A stretch of 29,088 nt of DNA, taken from contig NW_003157229.1 in NCBI RefSeq assembly GCF_000003605.2, positions 156,136 to 185,223 on the forward strand. Reading direction: 5' to 3'. Positions within the stretch are counted from its first letter, which is position 1, and every line of letters starts with the position of its first letter. This DNA comes from Saccoglossus kowalevskii. Its lineage: Eukaryota; Hemichordata; Enteropneusta; Harrimaniidae. Of this stretch, positions 1-12,800 are shown in pieces. The notes under the pieces were generated by a model. That model saw only the letters and a program-made list of their open reading frames with translations, made no database searches and had not been told where the DNA came from. The translations under genes were made by a program, and so were the position numbers.

Positions 1-125
1 GCTGTGAACGCACGGCTAGATAATACTTACAATTCACCAAGCAGACAACCCCTATGAAATAGTAATCCCAAACCACGCGCCCGTCACTCAAGTGGCGCCG
101 ACAAGTCTAGATTGGGCAAAGACCA
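1..125 (-). other. GC-richer block at the window edge, unidentified
   Basis: The first ~115 bases are clearly richer in G+C than the following AT-rich flank. On the minus strand a frame is open from about position 112 to the window edge and reads LSDGRVVWDYYFIGVVCLVN (reading right to left in window terms). GTAAGT follows at about 28-33 and could be a splice donor. It may be an exon or repeat edge of a neighbouring element; a TGGCGCC word at about 91-97 also resembles a retrotransposon primer-binding site. Neither idea can be settled because the window cuts it off. Confidence 0.2.
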
Positions 126-656
126 AAGTGTTTTGCAAAGTTGCAAGTCATTTTGCTAACTGACTGTCCGAATAATTCTCAGAACGGCTGAAAGGTAAAT
201 AAATTTGATATATAAAAAATAAAAATTATTTGGCTGGAAAGGAATAATGTTTGCATAGGAATATCATTGATATGAGGTGATTTTTTGTTTGTTTCATGAA
301 CTAAAACCAAGTGTAAAGCTTTAATGAACACATTACGATTCTATTTTTCAACCGAGAATTATGTGAAAAATGAGTGTTTAATAAGAAATGAGTGTTTCTT
401 GAAGTTTCAACATGTAGGTCCTTTAAAAAAACAAAGTCTGCACCTTACATACACGAATTAGTATCTTGTAAATTCACTTGTACTAACGGTAGCTACTTTT
501 CACAATTCACTCATACTTTTCACTCATTCTTGTCTGTAGATGACACCCTTTACAATATCTGCTTTTAAGCACAAATTTACACTGGTAAAAATACACAAGA
601 ATCATATTTCAGTGGTATATATTCTATATATTCATATGAAAAAAACAAAAAACAAA
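126..656. other. POLR1B 3' flank / 3' UTR, no gene
   Basis: AT-rich sequence downstream of the POLR1B stop. It should contain the 3' UTR and polyadenylation site of the minus-strand transcript. Two ATTAAA hexamers (minus strand, 377-382 and 320-325) are the only candidate signals seen. No other ORF, RNA gene or repeat was recognised. Confidence 0.5.
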
Positions 657-875
657 TCATTTGACTTGCAAAGTTGTTTTAATACTCATAGCTGCTAATT
701 CAGCGAGTAGATATCTAAAAACATAAGGCACTGCTAACAGCTGTATGTGTTCTGCTGACTTGCACATCTGGCAATACCAGTGTCCTGATGAATTGACAGA
801 ACTCCCTTCCAAGAGTGCAGACTTCTTCTGTTGAATAATTCCTTGAAAACTACCACATTTGGTGCATAGCTGGGT
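657..875 (-). CDS. POLR1B: POLR1B exon 27: C-terminal zinc ribbon and stop
   Basis: Residues 1060-1131 plus the TGA stop at 657-659. Two CxxC pairs, Cys1063/Cys1066 (CTKC) and Cys1094/Cys1097 (CQMC), form the zinc ribbon typical of this subunit's clamp-proximal C-terminus. The tail [18 protein letters not shown] matches the invariant C-terminal helix of the family. The acceptor is a pyrimidine-rich TTTAATTCAG just above 875. Possible weak polyadenylation hexamers (ATTAAA on the minus strand) lie at 377-382 and 320-325; no AATAAA was found close by. Confidence 0.95.
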   Translation of the reverse strand, partial: TQLCTKCGSFQGIIQQKKSALLEGSSVNSSGHWYCQMCKSAEHIQLLAVPYVFRYLLAELAAMSIKTTLQVK

Positions 876-3800
876 CTGAATTAAAGAGAAAGGCAAAGTG
901 ATAGAAATTGATAATTAATTATGTATTAATAATTTTGGTTAATTTATTAATTAATTAATTAAATACATTAATTTAAGTTATTTAAGTAATCAACCCCACA
1001 AATAGCAATGTTTGTTTCAATGTAGTCTCAAATTATTTCTAGTTCTTGCATCCTGTTTCTGTCTACAGTTTCTGGAATATATCAAATTTCCTGCAGCTCG
1101 GTGACAAAATATTTTCCTCAGATTAACACTAGAGGGCGTTTGTGGCAAGTAAGTATGTTTGTTGAAGTCAATGAAGTCACTTGGAATTGCATTATGTGAT
1201 TATTCATTCTTGATGTTCAAATAAAACAAATAAATAAATATTAGAGACAGACGTATTTATACAGCGTAACTGCAGTTGAAATTTCTTTTTTTAAAGGTAA
1301 TAGACTAAATAGTGATTCGCAACAAAACATTTAGCAAAGTAATGCAGTTGGAATTGAATTATCTGTAAATATTGTTAATTTTTAAATTTTTTTCAGACGC
1401 TGTACCACAAGTTTTATTTTAAAAATCTTGCAATCATGACAAATGCTATTGAAATAGGTGATTTTTGTTCAACTGTAAGATCTTGTATATTGTGTGAAGT
1501 CATTCACAAAACATCCGCCGCAAAAATTGAATGATTTGATTTTGAACTTGAATTTCAATTTTATATCTCAATGTTGATATGCAAATCTACCAGAAGGGAA
1601 TATGGCATTGAGTTATCCTAACTGTATCAAAATAAACAACATCAAATGTGTACAGAACATTATTAAATGTGGAAATACCCCAAAACACTTTTGCATTTGT
1701 TGAATCTTACACAATGTTTTGATGACACTATAACCTTTGTTCTGGTTTTGCGTATGATTTCATGTATAACACAGGATCTCACAGTTAAGGAAAAATGATC
1801 TATTGCATTTAAAATTCCTTGAAAACAAAAACTGTGTTTTGAAGCCGTGTTCACAAGCATTTCTATTAGAGTGTATTTCTAATTCAACTAATATGGTATC
1901 TCAGTGTATTTACTGTCATCGCCATATTGTTCCGAACACCAAGACAAAAACATTGCCAGCTTTTTTGCCGACTGGTTTGCTATGAATGTCAGGAAATTGT
2001 TACGCAATTGTAATAAGTTGAGTTAAACTAAAGTTATGGTAATAGGAGACGTCAAACTTATAAATAATGAGAGACATGTTGAATATACACAGGAAATGCA
2101 ATCGCCTTTCAATTTATTTCATCCAATCATATAAATTGCAATGAATCACAAAGTTTACCGTTGAGCTGTCAGAACAGTGGAATAGTCTATCCTGCAGTAG
2201 AAATGATGTACCATGTGAAAGCAATGCATCTCTTTCCATCTCACCAAACCTAATACCGCCAGCTCGCTTCCTGCCCTTCACAGGTTGGTGCGTTAGAATA
2301 TCAATGGGGCCTGTTGTACGAACCTATTAACAAAAGATTATATGAAATAAAATCATGAACCTAATCTGCCCACACACGGCTAAGATCCACTTCTGGAATG
2401 GTGGAAATGAGTGATTTTGAAGCATTTTTGGATTTAAAATGGCTTCCATTGAAGATACAGACAGACAAACGAAGGTCAATATATGAGTCCTAGGTGACTA
2501 AAACAGGAAGTGTGACGGAATCAGGTAAGCATCTCAGATTAAATGAAAATGATGAAGAAAGGATGAAGTCTGTATATATGCATGAACCAGCAAACAATGC
2601 AAATTACTACATTACGGGAAAAATAAACCCCCTAACTCACTTGAAATTTGTCCTCCACCATGTGTCTGAGCCTTTGGTAGTAAACAATGCCTACAAATAT
2701 ATCAGCTTCCAATTCTCTGCCATCAACACCACTGTACATGCGTTCATTGCCATAATAATTGTATCCAGCTGCAGTAATTGACCATGCAAATTGATAAAAA
2801 CATATTAAAGTTGAATTGTAAGGTACACTTACTCACTCACTCTTGGTGGTAGTAGTAAATATTCAAGTTCCTTGAAGTATAACACTATAACGAGCCATTC
2901 ATGAATTAAATAAATGAATGGTTTTCGGGTCTGATACTATGCAACCTCTACTCATGTTCACACACACTCAAAATTCACACACACCTACTTGGTGCATACA
3001 ATCATCAAAATGTAATTAGACTAAAACTGAATGACTTTTTCATGGCATTTAGCAAAGAGTATGTCAGATAATGCAGTTTGTACCATGGTAGTCCTGAATT
3101 AACCACATATATGTGTTAGTTCAAAAGCTGATTTGAAGTAAAATGGAACAAAGTAGCTAATACACCTACCATCCTAGATCATATTCAGCAGACACATGAA
3201 AATAGTGGATAGTGGCTGAAAACTCACCTTCTCGGAGCATTCTTCCAAAATAATCAATAGCAGGTCTGTCTTCAGAGAAAGTAAATGGCGTTGCATCATG
3301 ACTGAGGCCGTGTAAAGATCCTGATTTACCAGCCATGCTCTCTATCATCATACCTAAATAGTAATTAGTCATATAAAATTGTTAAAATTATAATGCATTT
3401 CAATTTGTTTGAATTTTTTACTTCTTACAGTACTGTATATTATTCCCTTAACATGGTTTTTACTATCCAGCACCCATTGTGATTATGGTTGTGTCAAGGA
3501 ACTTGGCCTTGTCGGCGTTGAATGTACCAAAGTCAAAACATACACAATATTCCAAGGAATGTTGCAATGTTCCAAGGAATGTTGAAATGTTCCAAGAAAT
3601 GTTGCAATGTTCCAAGGAATGTTGAAATGTTCCAAGAAATGTTGCAATGTTCCAAGGAATGTTGAAATGTTCCAAGAAATGTTGCAATGTTTCAATAATG
3701 TTGCAATGTTCCAAGGAATGTTGCAATGTTCTAAGAAATGTTGCAATGTTCCAAGAAATGTTGCAATGTTCCAAGAAATGTTGCAATGTTCCAAGAAATG

Positions 3801-6800
3801 TTGCAATGTTCCAAGGAAAATTCATAGTGATGATTTCAAGATGATTTTTCCACCCACTGTTACATAGGATCACCACTGAAAATCTGTCTGATAATTTAAA
3901 TGTAATGTGAGCCAGTGAATAATTTCAATATGTAAATTGAAAAGCTCAGGATAAACATTCCTTTATACGAAAAGTTCTGTTACTGACCTATTGTCATTCG
4001 TGATGGAAATCCATGAGGGTTGAATATAATATCAGGCGTCATTCCACTCTCAGAAAACGGCATATTTTCTACTGGCCACAGTTGACTACAAACACCTTTT
4101 TGGCCATGACGACTTGAAAATTTATCACCAATGGTAGGATTTCTCTGTAAAAAACAACAGTGGTGTGATATGTTTAATGAAATTGGAAATTAATCTAATT
4201 TAACATAAACGCAACATATCATTTATACATTGTGTAAGCCTATGATCACTGGCAGACAAATTGAAACAGTGTATTCTCAGTCTGAGTAATCAACCTGAAA
4301 TGTGTCAGTTTCAAAATAGAGGGACATTTTGTGAGACACAATTTTTTGTGAATTTTGTTAGTCTGTGAAAATTGCTAACATTTTATGGTAATGAAAATTT
4401 CTCTAATGACTTGACAACAAAAAGTGTTATTGAATTGTCAAAATTCCATCTTTGTGAATGCCATCAAAAACATTTCTAGCAGTGAAAATTAAACATTTGA
4501 CAGTATTTCCCACAAAGTATTCTGCATTATACCTTAAAATTAAAGTTGAGTAATACTTAAATTGGAGTAGTTCAGTGAAAAACGTAAAACAAATTCCATT
4601 ATAACCGAGACATGTTTTATGGTGACCAGCAACAGCTACACATAGTGCTAAAATGCTTCTTTACAAGCTGGTTTGACCCTTGACCTTATACTAACCTGAA
4701 TTCTGAGGGAGATATACACTTTTTGACATTCAGCAGTGCCTAAGTCATTACCACATAACTTGACATTGTCCACCACAGCTCTCTCATGGTGTTTAAATGA
4801 TAAAGTATTCGCCACGTTGGTTTCAACATTGATATATCTAGTGAAAACAGAAATCATAAGTTTGTTAAAGCACACTATTACAATATTACTATAACAATAT
4901 TTGTGAGACAAAGAAATTTCCTTTGCTGAATAATTCTTTATAATGATTTGACTTAGGAACCAGAATTTATATCATATTTCCGAATCTAAAATGGCCACCA
5001 TTTTGTCGTTTATTTGATTGGACATTTCACCCAGCAAAATAAGCTAACAAAGTTGACACAGCGAAGCTGTCCATATAACTGATTATCTGTCGTTGCCATC
5101 CGTCGTCAACTTTTTCTTCGAAAACGCAAGTCAGAATGTTTTCAAATTTGATATGCAAGTACCTTGGATGGTTCTTTCTCTATTTTTGGTGAATAAGTCA
5201 GATTGCTTTGATAATACATATATTGGTACTACATGTGATCTATCAGATTTGTTTATTTCGTGATGATATTTTTGTCATTTTTGGTAAAAAGTGATATTTT
5301 CGACTTCTTGTAAAAAACGTCAAGTCCGATTGCTTTGATATTGCATATATAGGGCACTATATGTGAACCTCTCTCAGATTTGTTCATTTTGTGATATCTT
5401 TAATTCTCTAATTTGTCAATGTTTTACTTTTTTGACTTCTTCTTGAAAACTATAAGCCTGAATGCTTTGATACTTGGTGTATATGTACCTTGGGTAGATC
5501 TCTCTCAGATTTGTTCATTTTGTAATGATATCTTCAATTCTCTAATTTTGATGAATACTTTTGTCATTTTTAGTAAAAAGCGATATTTTCGACTTCTTGT
5601 TAAAAACCACAAGTCTAATTGCTTTGATACTATACATATTGTTCATTTTCTAATATATCTTCTGTTCTTTATTGAAATGTGCATTGCTAACAGCGGAGCT
5701 ATCTCAGCCAACAGGCTGCTTGTTTTTAATTTTTTTTCTTCATATTTTATATTGTCAATACTTTACTCACACATAAACATGTGTGAATCTGTCTTCCAAA
5801 GCTAACGGTAATATCTGGTTTTTGGAAGGCAGGGCAGACTGTACTCTGATTTAAACTGCTGAGTAAACTTTTGGCTCCAAGAATCAAATCCATAACATCT
5901 ATGAACTGAGACGAACATCACTGTCTTATCGTTTGTTCAGTTAGTTTATCCTAAAAAGATGCCTGATGACTCATAATGTTCATACTCTATACTCCCTCAT
6001 CCTATTGGACAGCAGCAAGGTAGGACAAACCATTTAAGTGTGGGTGTGGTAGCATGAGATTAGGGAGCACTGACGACAAACATCTATGACCCACCCAGTA
6101 CAATCAATATCATTTCAATACGAACCCACACAACGGATCTCCTGGTTCAATAATAGCACCTATTGGTGGAAGACCATCCAAATCTAGATGCCCCTCTGTT
6201 CTTCTGTCATCAGGTAAACACCCTACAAACAAACAACCTTAAGTTTAGATCGCTTACAAGGAATTTAATGAGTAAATATTTTCAACAACTGTTTGTAGAA
6301 AGAAAATCATTTCTCCACAAATTCTAGCACTATTAAACACCTGTATTGGACTTTTAACATCAATTTTAAATTCGAACTGACCTAAAGTAATCTATGCATG
6401 GTCACATCAGGGATAAGTTCACTATTGAGTACACTGTAAACTATAGCACTTTATTTACTTTGCACTAGCATGTTACGTATGAATGGTAGAATAAAAAACA
6501 ATTAGATCTCACTCATTTTGTTATATTGCAACAAATAAAAAACATTTCAGTACTAAGTAGAAGTTAAGAAAATTATTAAAACCAAAAACACTATTATAAA
6601 TATAGTCAAGTTTATGATAAATATGAAATTGAAATATGTCTCACCAAACATTAACGATATTGACTTTCCCTTTTCACCACTTATTTTTTTCAAATCAATC
6701 ACTTCAGTTTTATAAATAGTACCATGGGCAAACCCTCTTTCATATGATGACTTGTTTAGAATCATGGCGTCTTCCATATCATAACCCTATAATACAAATA

Positions 6801-9800
6801 ACATTCATTTGAATACACCACTTAAGTTTATTATTACATCTGCTCATAGTTCTATTGAACATTTTTTCATAGAAGCGCAAAATCTTTTGTAAAGTACATG
6901 AAACCTGTGACTGCAATTCAATCAATAAATGCATAACATTGTAAATATTGTTTCCTGTCTGGTTGTCATGACAATCTGATGTATCGCAATGTGAAGAAAA
7001 AACACACACCAATCCTAACATTGCCACCCCCAGCATACACAATGGTTGAGTCCAAACAAGAAATATTACATACCGTATAAGAAATAACCGCCACGACAGC
7101 ATTGGTACCAAGTGGATAGTTATCAATATTATATGTATCGTATGAACATGGTCTAACTATTGGACTTTGCGGTGTCTGTAAACGATACAGTTTATTATCT
7201 GTTCTGTGTAGATATGTATGTACTGGTGTACCCATAGTCTGCTTACCCATCTGTATAAGAAAATGGAAAAAAAAAGAATATTAGCCATAATCCACCTTCA
7301 AACTGGTAATACATAAATATGCAAGGCCAACAAACATGATCTATGATTCTCTGCAATGCATCATGGGTAATGTATGTAGATGTACTTGTATACACGTTTG
7401 TAATTTAATTTAAATGATATAATTATTTGTTAATTTATCAATTGGCTACATGTCAAATAAAATAATAATTACACTTAGTTTATTTTTTTCAAATGGCAAT
7501 AACAATTCAAAAGGCAGGCAGGAAGCATATTGCCTTGGGTTCTGTATAGACAGACATTTGCTTTTTGAACTAACCTGACATTGGTACATGTTACGTGGGC
7601 TCTGGTTGAAATCAGAAAAGGGCGTTAAACTTGCCACTGCACTCAGCAAACCGCTTTCACTTAATTCAAGGTGGGTAGTCAACTGTAATAAAAAGTAATG
7701 CCACATCACTACAGTGAAATGAACATGCATGGTAAATCAAAAGCGTTTACCGTTTATTTATAAAAAAAAACATTTATAAACTCAAAATTTCCATTCACTA
7801 GAATGCTGTATATATATGTACCACTTGAGAGGAAAAATATTTGAATGTATTCCTAAAATCTGGTTAACATGCTCAGGATGTTGTGGTTTTGATTCCTTGA
7901 GTTGATTGTTCATTATATGATTAGGTTTTTATAACTGGTTCCCACAATGCACTTGCAATTAGCACCATAAACTAAAAATGTTAGGAATGATAGCAGGGAC
8001 ACAAAAAATAGTAAATAAAAAGACAAACTTCCACAATTTAATGAATGCAGCCCAATAGATAATTACAGCTTCTTGTTTTAATTTGCATCCACATTTTAAT
8101 AGGAAGTTACTGTAAAAGACTTCCATTAAATGAAAACAAAAGAATTACTTTTAAAATGGAACCATGGTAACACTCACCCCTTCATGCGCTTCAGATGCAG
8201 TAACAGCAATATTCATATAAACCTGTAGACAAGATGAATAACAATTAGTCATGTGACCAATAATCAATAACAATAACCAATCTTCTGTTAATGCCATAAG
8301 TCAATCAATCACCTTCAAACAAGACTACAATTTCAATAAATTAACTTTTCAAAATATTTCTGGGAACAGTAGTCTGAACGATGCACTAGTATTTTCATGT
8401 TTTTTGCGTTATTAAAAACAGCAACCAGAAAAGAGGAAATTACAAAGTCCTTGTATCTATGGCAACAAGTTTGGGTACAACCTTCTTTTAATTTATTTTT
8501 TATTTATTTGCTGGAACCTTTCATTAGACAAAATATCAAGAATTCTAAATTGTCTTCATCACTACAAGTTTGTCACGCCAATCCTAAAACAGCATGCATA
8601 TCATTTTATGTGGAATCCTGCATTCACAGTCGATAGACTCAACAGACACAGAAATACAAATATGCAAAATTCACCTTTAAGTAGATTTCATACCTGTTCA
8701 AACGTTCCAATCATCTCTGTTGTATTTGTGGCAAGATTGAGAACAGGTCGCATTAGCCTCGCAACTGATGAAAACAGATATAAACCGGGATACTGACTGC
8801 ATTTACCAGTCATAGGAACAAGTACAACCTCTAACATTTCAGGTACCTGTAATGAAATGGTCAGACACCAAGTTTTTTATTTTTTATTTTGAGGCCACTG
8901 CTTTTTCTTCACTGATATTGTGAAGCGTTAAAATATTGTGCAAGTAATTCAAGACTGTTCTGACATATATTCAATAGAGATATACTGGATCTAATCATTA
9001 TAAAGTGTGTAGTTTAATGGGTGTCATTAAGGGCCTGTTAAATACTGTATTCCATTAATATCAGGAGGTTATTATAAGACATATTTTACGACAATAACTG
9101 TAAAATAATTATACATACTCTATGTTCTTTTCTGACTTTCAGTATTCGTAACTTGTTACCCAGCTCACCAGCCATTTCCTTGTCAACTTTCCCAAGCACT
9201 CTGCCATCCAACAGGACATCATAGCATTCAGAAGGTTCACCCGGTGATGGGCCATCTGTTGGCGTCATGCCAAGATTACACAGTAGCCGAGACAAGTGAG
9301 ATACCTGAGGCTGATCATTTACAACCTAACCATGATGCAGAGACAAAACACTTCAGTTTCATTTTTAGAAGCTTTTAATTGTAAATTAACAATTTAGGAT
9401 AAATTTTAATCACTTTTACTCCATCCCAAATTATACATATGGTAATTTGAAATTATAAATCTAATATGGGAGGATATTTGTAAATGTATATCTGAAGATC
9501 TGATTTGAAATCACATAAATTATGAGATGATACCAACTCTCAAGACATATATGCATACATTTCTGTATTACTATTGCAAATGAGCAAGTTTGTCAAAGTG
9601 CTAGAAACTCATCTCAGGGTTTTGGTTTATATGTTCTAGTAATGATGGATGACCGATGATACTTGCACTGAATAAAATCCTCAACTCATATCACCATATA
9701 TGGATATCAAATTTACATAACCATTTTCTTATAGAGTTCAGCTAATGTTTGAGTTAGGACTTCGAGTTATAGGCCACACCCACTATTGAGTTATACTTTT

Positions 9801-12800
9801 TGACCTGAGCACATCTACTTTCGACCCAACCAAACCCACCTTTGACCTAACCACACCCACTTTTATCCTGTTTTTACCACAAACATTTTAATAACTCCAA
9901 GTTACAAAGTGAAGTTAACAAACTTTGAGTTACAAACTCAAAGATGCAAAAAGAGTGTTCATGAATGTCAGGTTACAATTTTGGTGCCCCCAAAACTGGA
10001 GTAAAGTGGGCATGGTCAGGTCAAGGGTTGGCCAAAACAGTACAACTTAAGAAGGGTAATGGCCTGTAACTTGAACTCCTAACTTTTAGTATAGCACAGC
10101 CTTTTTCCTTTGAATCTTTGATGACCTCAATGCAGATGATAGTGTATTGAGAAATACAACATTTAGAGTGATGCAGACTAGAATACATGTATAAGAGTAT
10201 GACACTAACCTGGCACAAAGCTGCCATATGATTGAGAAGACCACATGGTGCGCCATCAGGGGTATGCACAGGACACAAAAACCCTACATAACAAATGAGA
10301 ATACACAATATTTTCTAAACCAAATTACCGTCATACTGAATAAACCTAAGCATGCTATTTTAGACTACATATGTAATACAATAAACAAATTTGATGAAGA
10401 GGGAGGAGGCAAAAAGATTACCATGTGAATGAGGCAAGATAACTCTATGCTGTACAAACTTTATTATTAAATCAAGCAGGATTGAAGATTATATTTCATG
10501 TTCATCATTCTTTCTTTATTTTGGAATACCCAGAACAAAAACAAAATGGGATCACAGAATGATGTCAGAGCCAGAAGAGTCTGAAATTACATGAAAAATG
10601 ATCAAAATTTTTTTTTACACTTGTTTTTATGGTGAAATTATTTCTTCACATCTCAGAATTCTGCTTGATGACATGGGATAAAAAGTTGTACATTACGGTA
10701 CTATTGATAAAATCATATAAATTGACATATACTAGTAACTGGAAAACAAAACGTCCTACCAAAACATCACACCCAAAATGGCTATTAATTTGTTATCACA
10801 GATTCTATACTTCTGGACTGCTGTATGCAAGAAATGTGCCTTACCCCAAGCTTCAGGAAGAAGTCTGCGTACTGACGTGGTTCGCATTTCGGAGAAAAAT
10901 GCTCCTCTATGAATACAACGAAAATGAGACAAATATCTGACATAGTTCAGTTTGTCAGCTACCACAGTTAGACCAGTCGCCTGTGAATATAAGGTATTAC
11001 AATTCAATATAGAATAAATTACATGTATACATGATGTCAATAATTTGTACAGTTAAATTAAATCCAGTCAAGTGATAACATGTGAATCTTCAACTCTATC
11101 TCAATGGTATATTTGGTGCAGCAACTGTATTGAAACAATTATCACAATTTTTTGTATTACATAACAACAGATTTTGACATAATTATTAGGTCAGCGACTT
11201 TTTGTTTAATCCAGTACTTATAAATAACCATAATTTCCTTGAAAAAAAAATGTCTGAAAAAAAACAAACACAAACTGAAGTACATTCCCTAAGGCACTGT
11301 ACATGTCCAATAATAAATACAGGACTTAATCTGTAGGATAGAAATGATAAAGACAGAAACAAAGCCACAAACCTGCATGAGTCCAAGTCCAGTCTTCGAG
11401 TTCAGATTGCCTGTTTTGAGTAAATATTCCACAGCGTGGGATAAGTTTGTACGACCTACTGCAGAATTCAGAGTTGCTAGAAAAATATAAATCAGATAAG
11501 ATATATGCAGAGATTTTACAGATATTTACTGGTATAGAATTGTACTGCAACTTATATCACAATTTAAAATCATTGGATTCCACGAAGTATACAAACCACA
11601 ACTTACTTGAATTCAAGACAAAGCTTTGTCCTTTGACCTTGGCTTGTTTTTCAATTGAATATCTCACAGATACTAACCAATCCACCATTTTCTCCTGAAA
11701 AGGATCAAAAGATATATTTTTATATATTTGTTATATTCACAGTCAGTTACAAAAAAAATTTTAATAAAATGTTGTCTTAGTTATTTGTATGTTTATATTT
11801 GGGCTCCAAATCAATATTCAAACATGCTTAAAATGGATGTGTTTAAATTGAGAACAAAGTCAAACCATCTTGTTCATATTGAATGTCAACAATAAGAAAT
11901 ACTACCGGTAGATGTGTCACTGACAATGACCTATTTCAAAGTTTTGAATAATTAAGGTAGAAAGTTTACACGTCATTTTTGAGAAAATTTATCATAAATC
12001 ACATGACAGTGTTTAAGTGTTGATTTGGTGAAATCAAGAAGCTATTGTCCCATGGCATTCTTTTGTGTGTTACAGTGATGTTTTTTTGGGGAAACTTGTT
12101 CTAGTATTTTTTGAAAATTGCTATTTTCAGAACAATTCCATGAAACATAATGTTAAAGAAAAATGAAGTTTTTTGACCTTTTTCTAAAACCCACTGCAGA
12201 TTTTTGAAATGATTTTAGAACAACAATAAGTACCCCATCATTAACAATATCTAATTTTTGCTGCAAGGCTACAGGCTATATGGCATATCTCAGTCATAGG
12301 AACCTATGGTAAAATCATTTCGATACTGTCAAAATTGCAACTACATGTATCCACTAAATTATAGCCATCATTTTCTCCAAAATTAAGCTGGTGACCCCCA
12401 ACTATTTTTTAGTCAATATCCTTACATTGCCTTACAATTTATTGTAAAATATATAAATTTTGTGTATTTTCAATTATGAGTAGGCTTCTACCTTTATTAC
12501 ATATTTTCTACTTACCTTAAGATACATAAGATATAGGTGACCTCCCATTAACACTTCCTGGTTCATCGTACTATCTGCATTCTCGGCAGCACATTCACCA
12601 TTAGCAAACGCAAACAACTTACGCACCATGTATCTAGAAATCACAAAAAAAACCTTGAACTCAATAATAAAATATTTGAAAAAAAAGGTTTTTTTTTAAA
12701 GATTTCATAACTCGCGTTGAATTTATATCTGGTTTGGTTTGAAACTTGAAGTAAAAAGAAAACATTTATAAAAAAAATGAAAATGAATGCTTATTTAGAT

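Noticed and set aside
2895-2921. 8-bp hairpin CCATTCAT/ATGAATGG
   Set aside because: Short and AT-rich; expected by chance in a window of this size.
3463-3876. Several overlapping ORFs on both strands (His/Asn/Leu-rich peptides)
   Set aside because: They are translations of the 20-bp minisatellite, whose unit has no stop in several frames; they sit inside a POLR1B intron.
5413-5805. 130-codon ORF sharing its peptide with an ORF at 27850-28065
   Set aside because: The shared peptide comes from two copies of a non-coding repeat; Phe/Ile/Leu-rich low-complexity composition and no recognisable domain.
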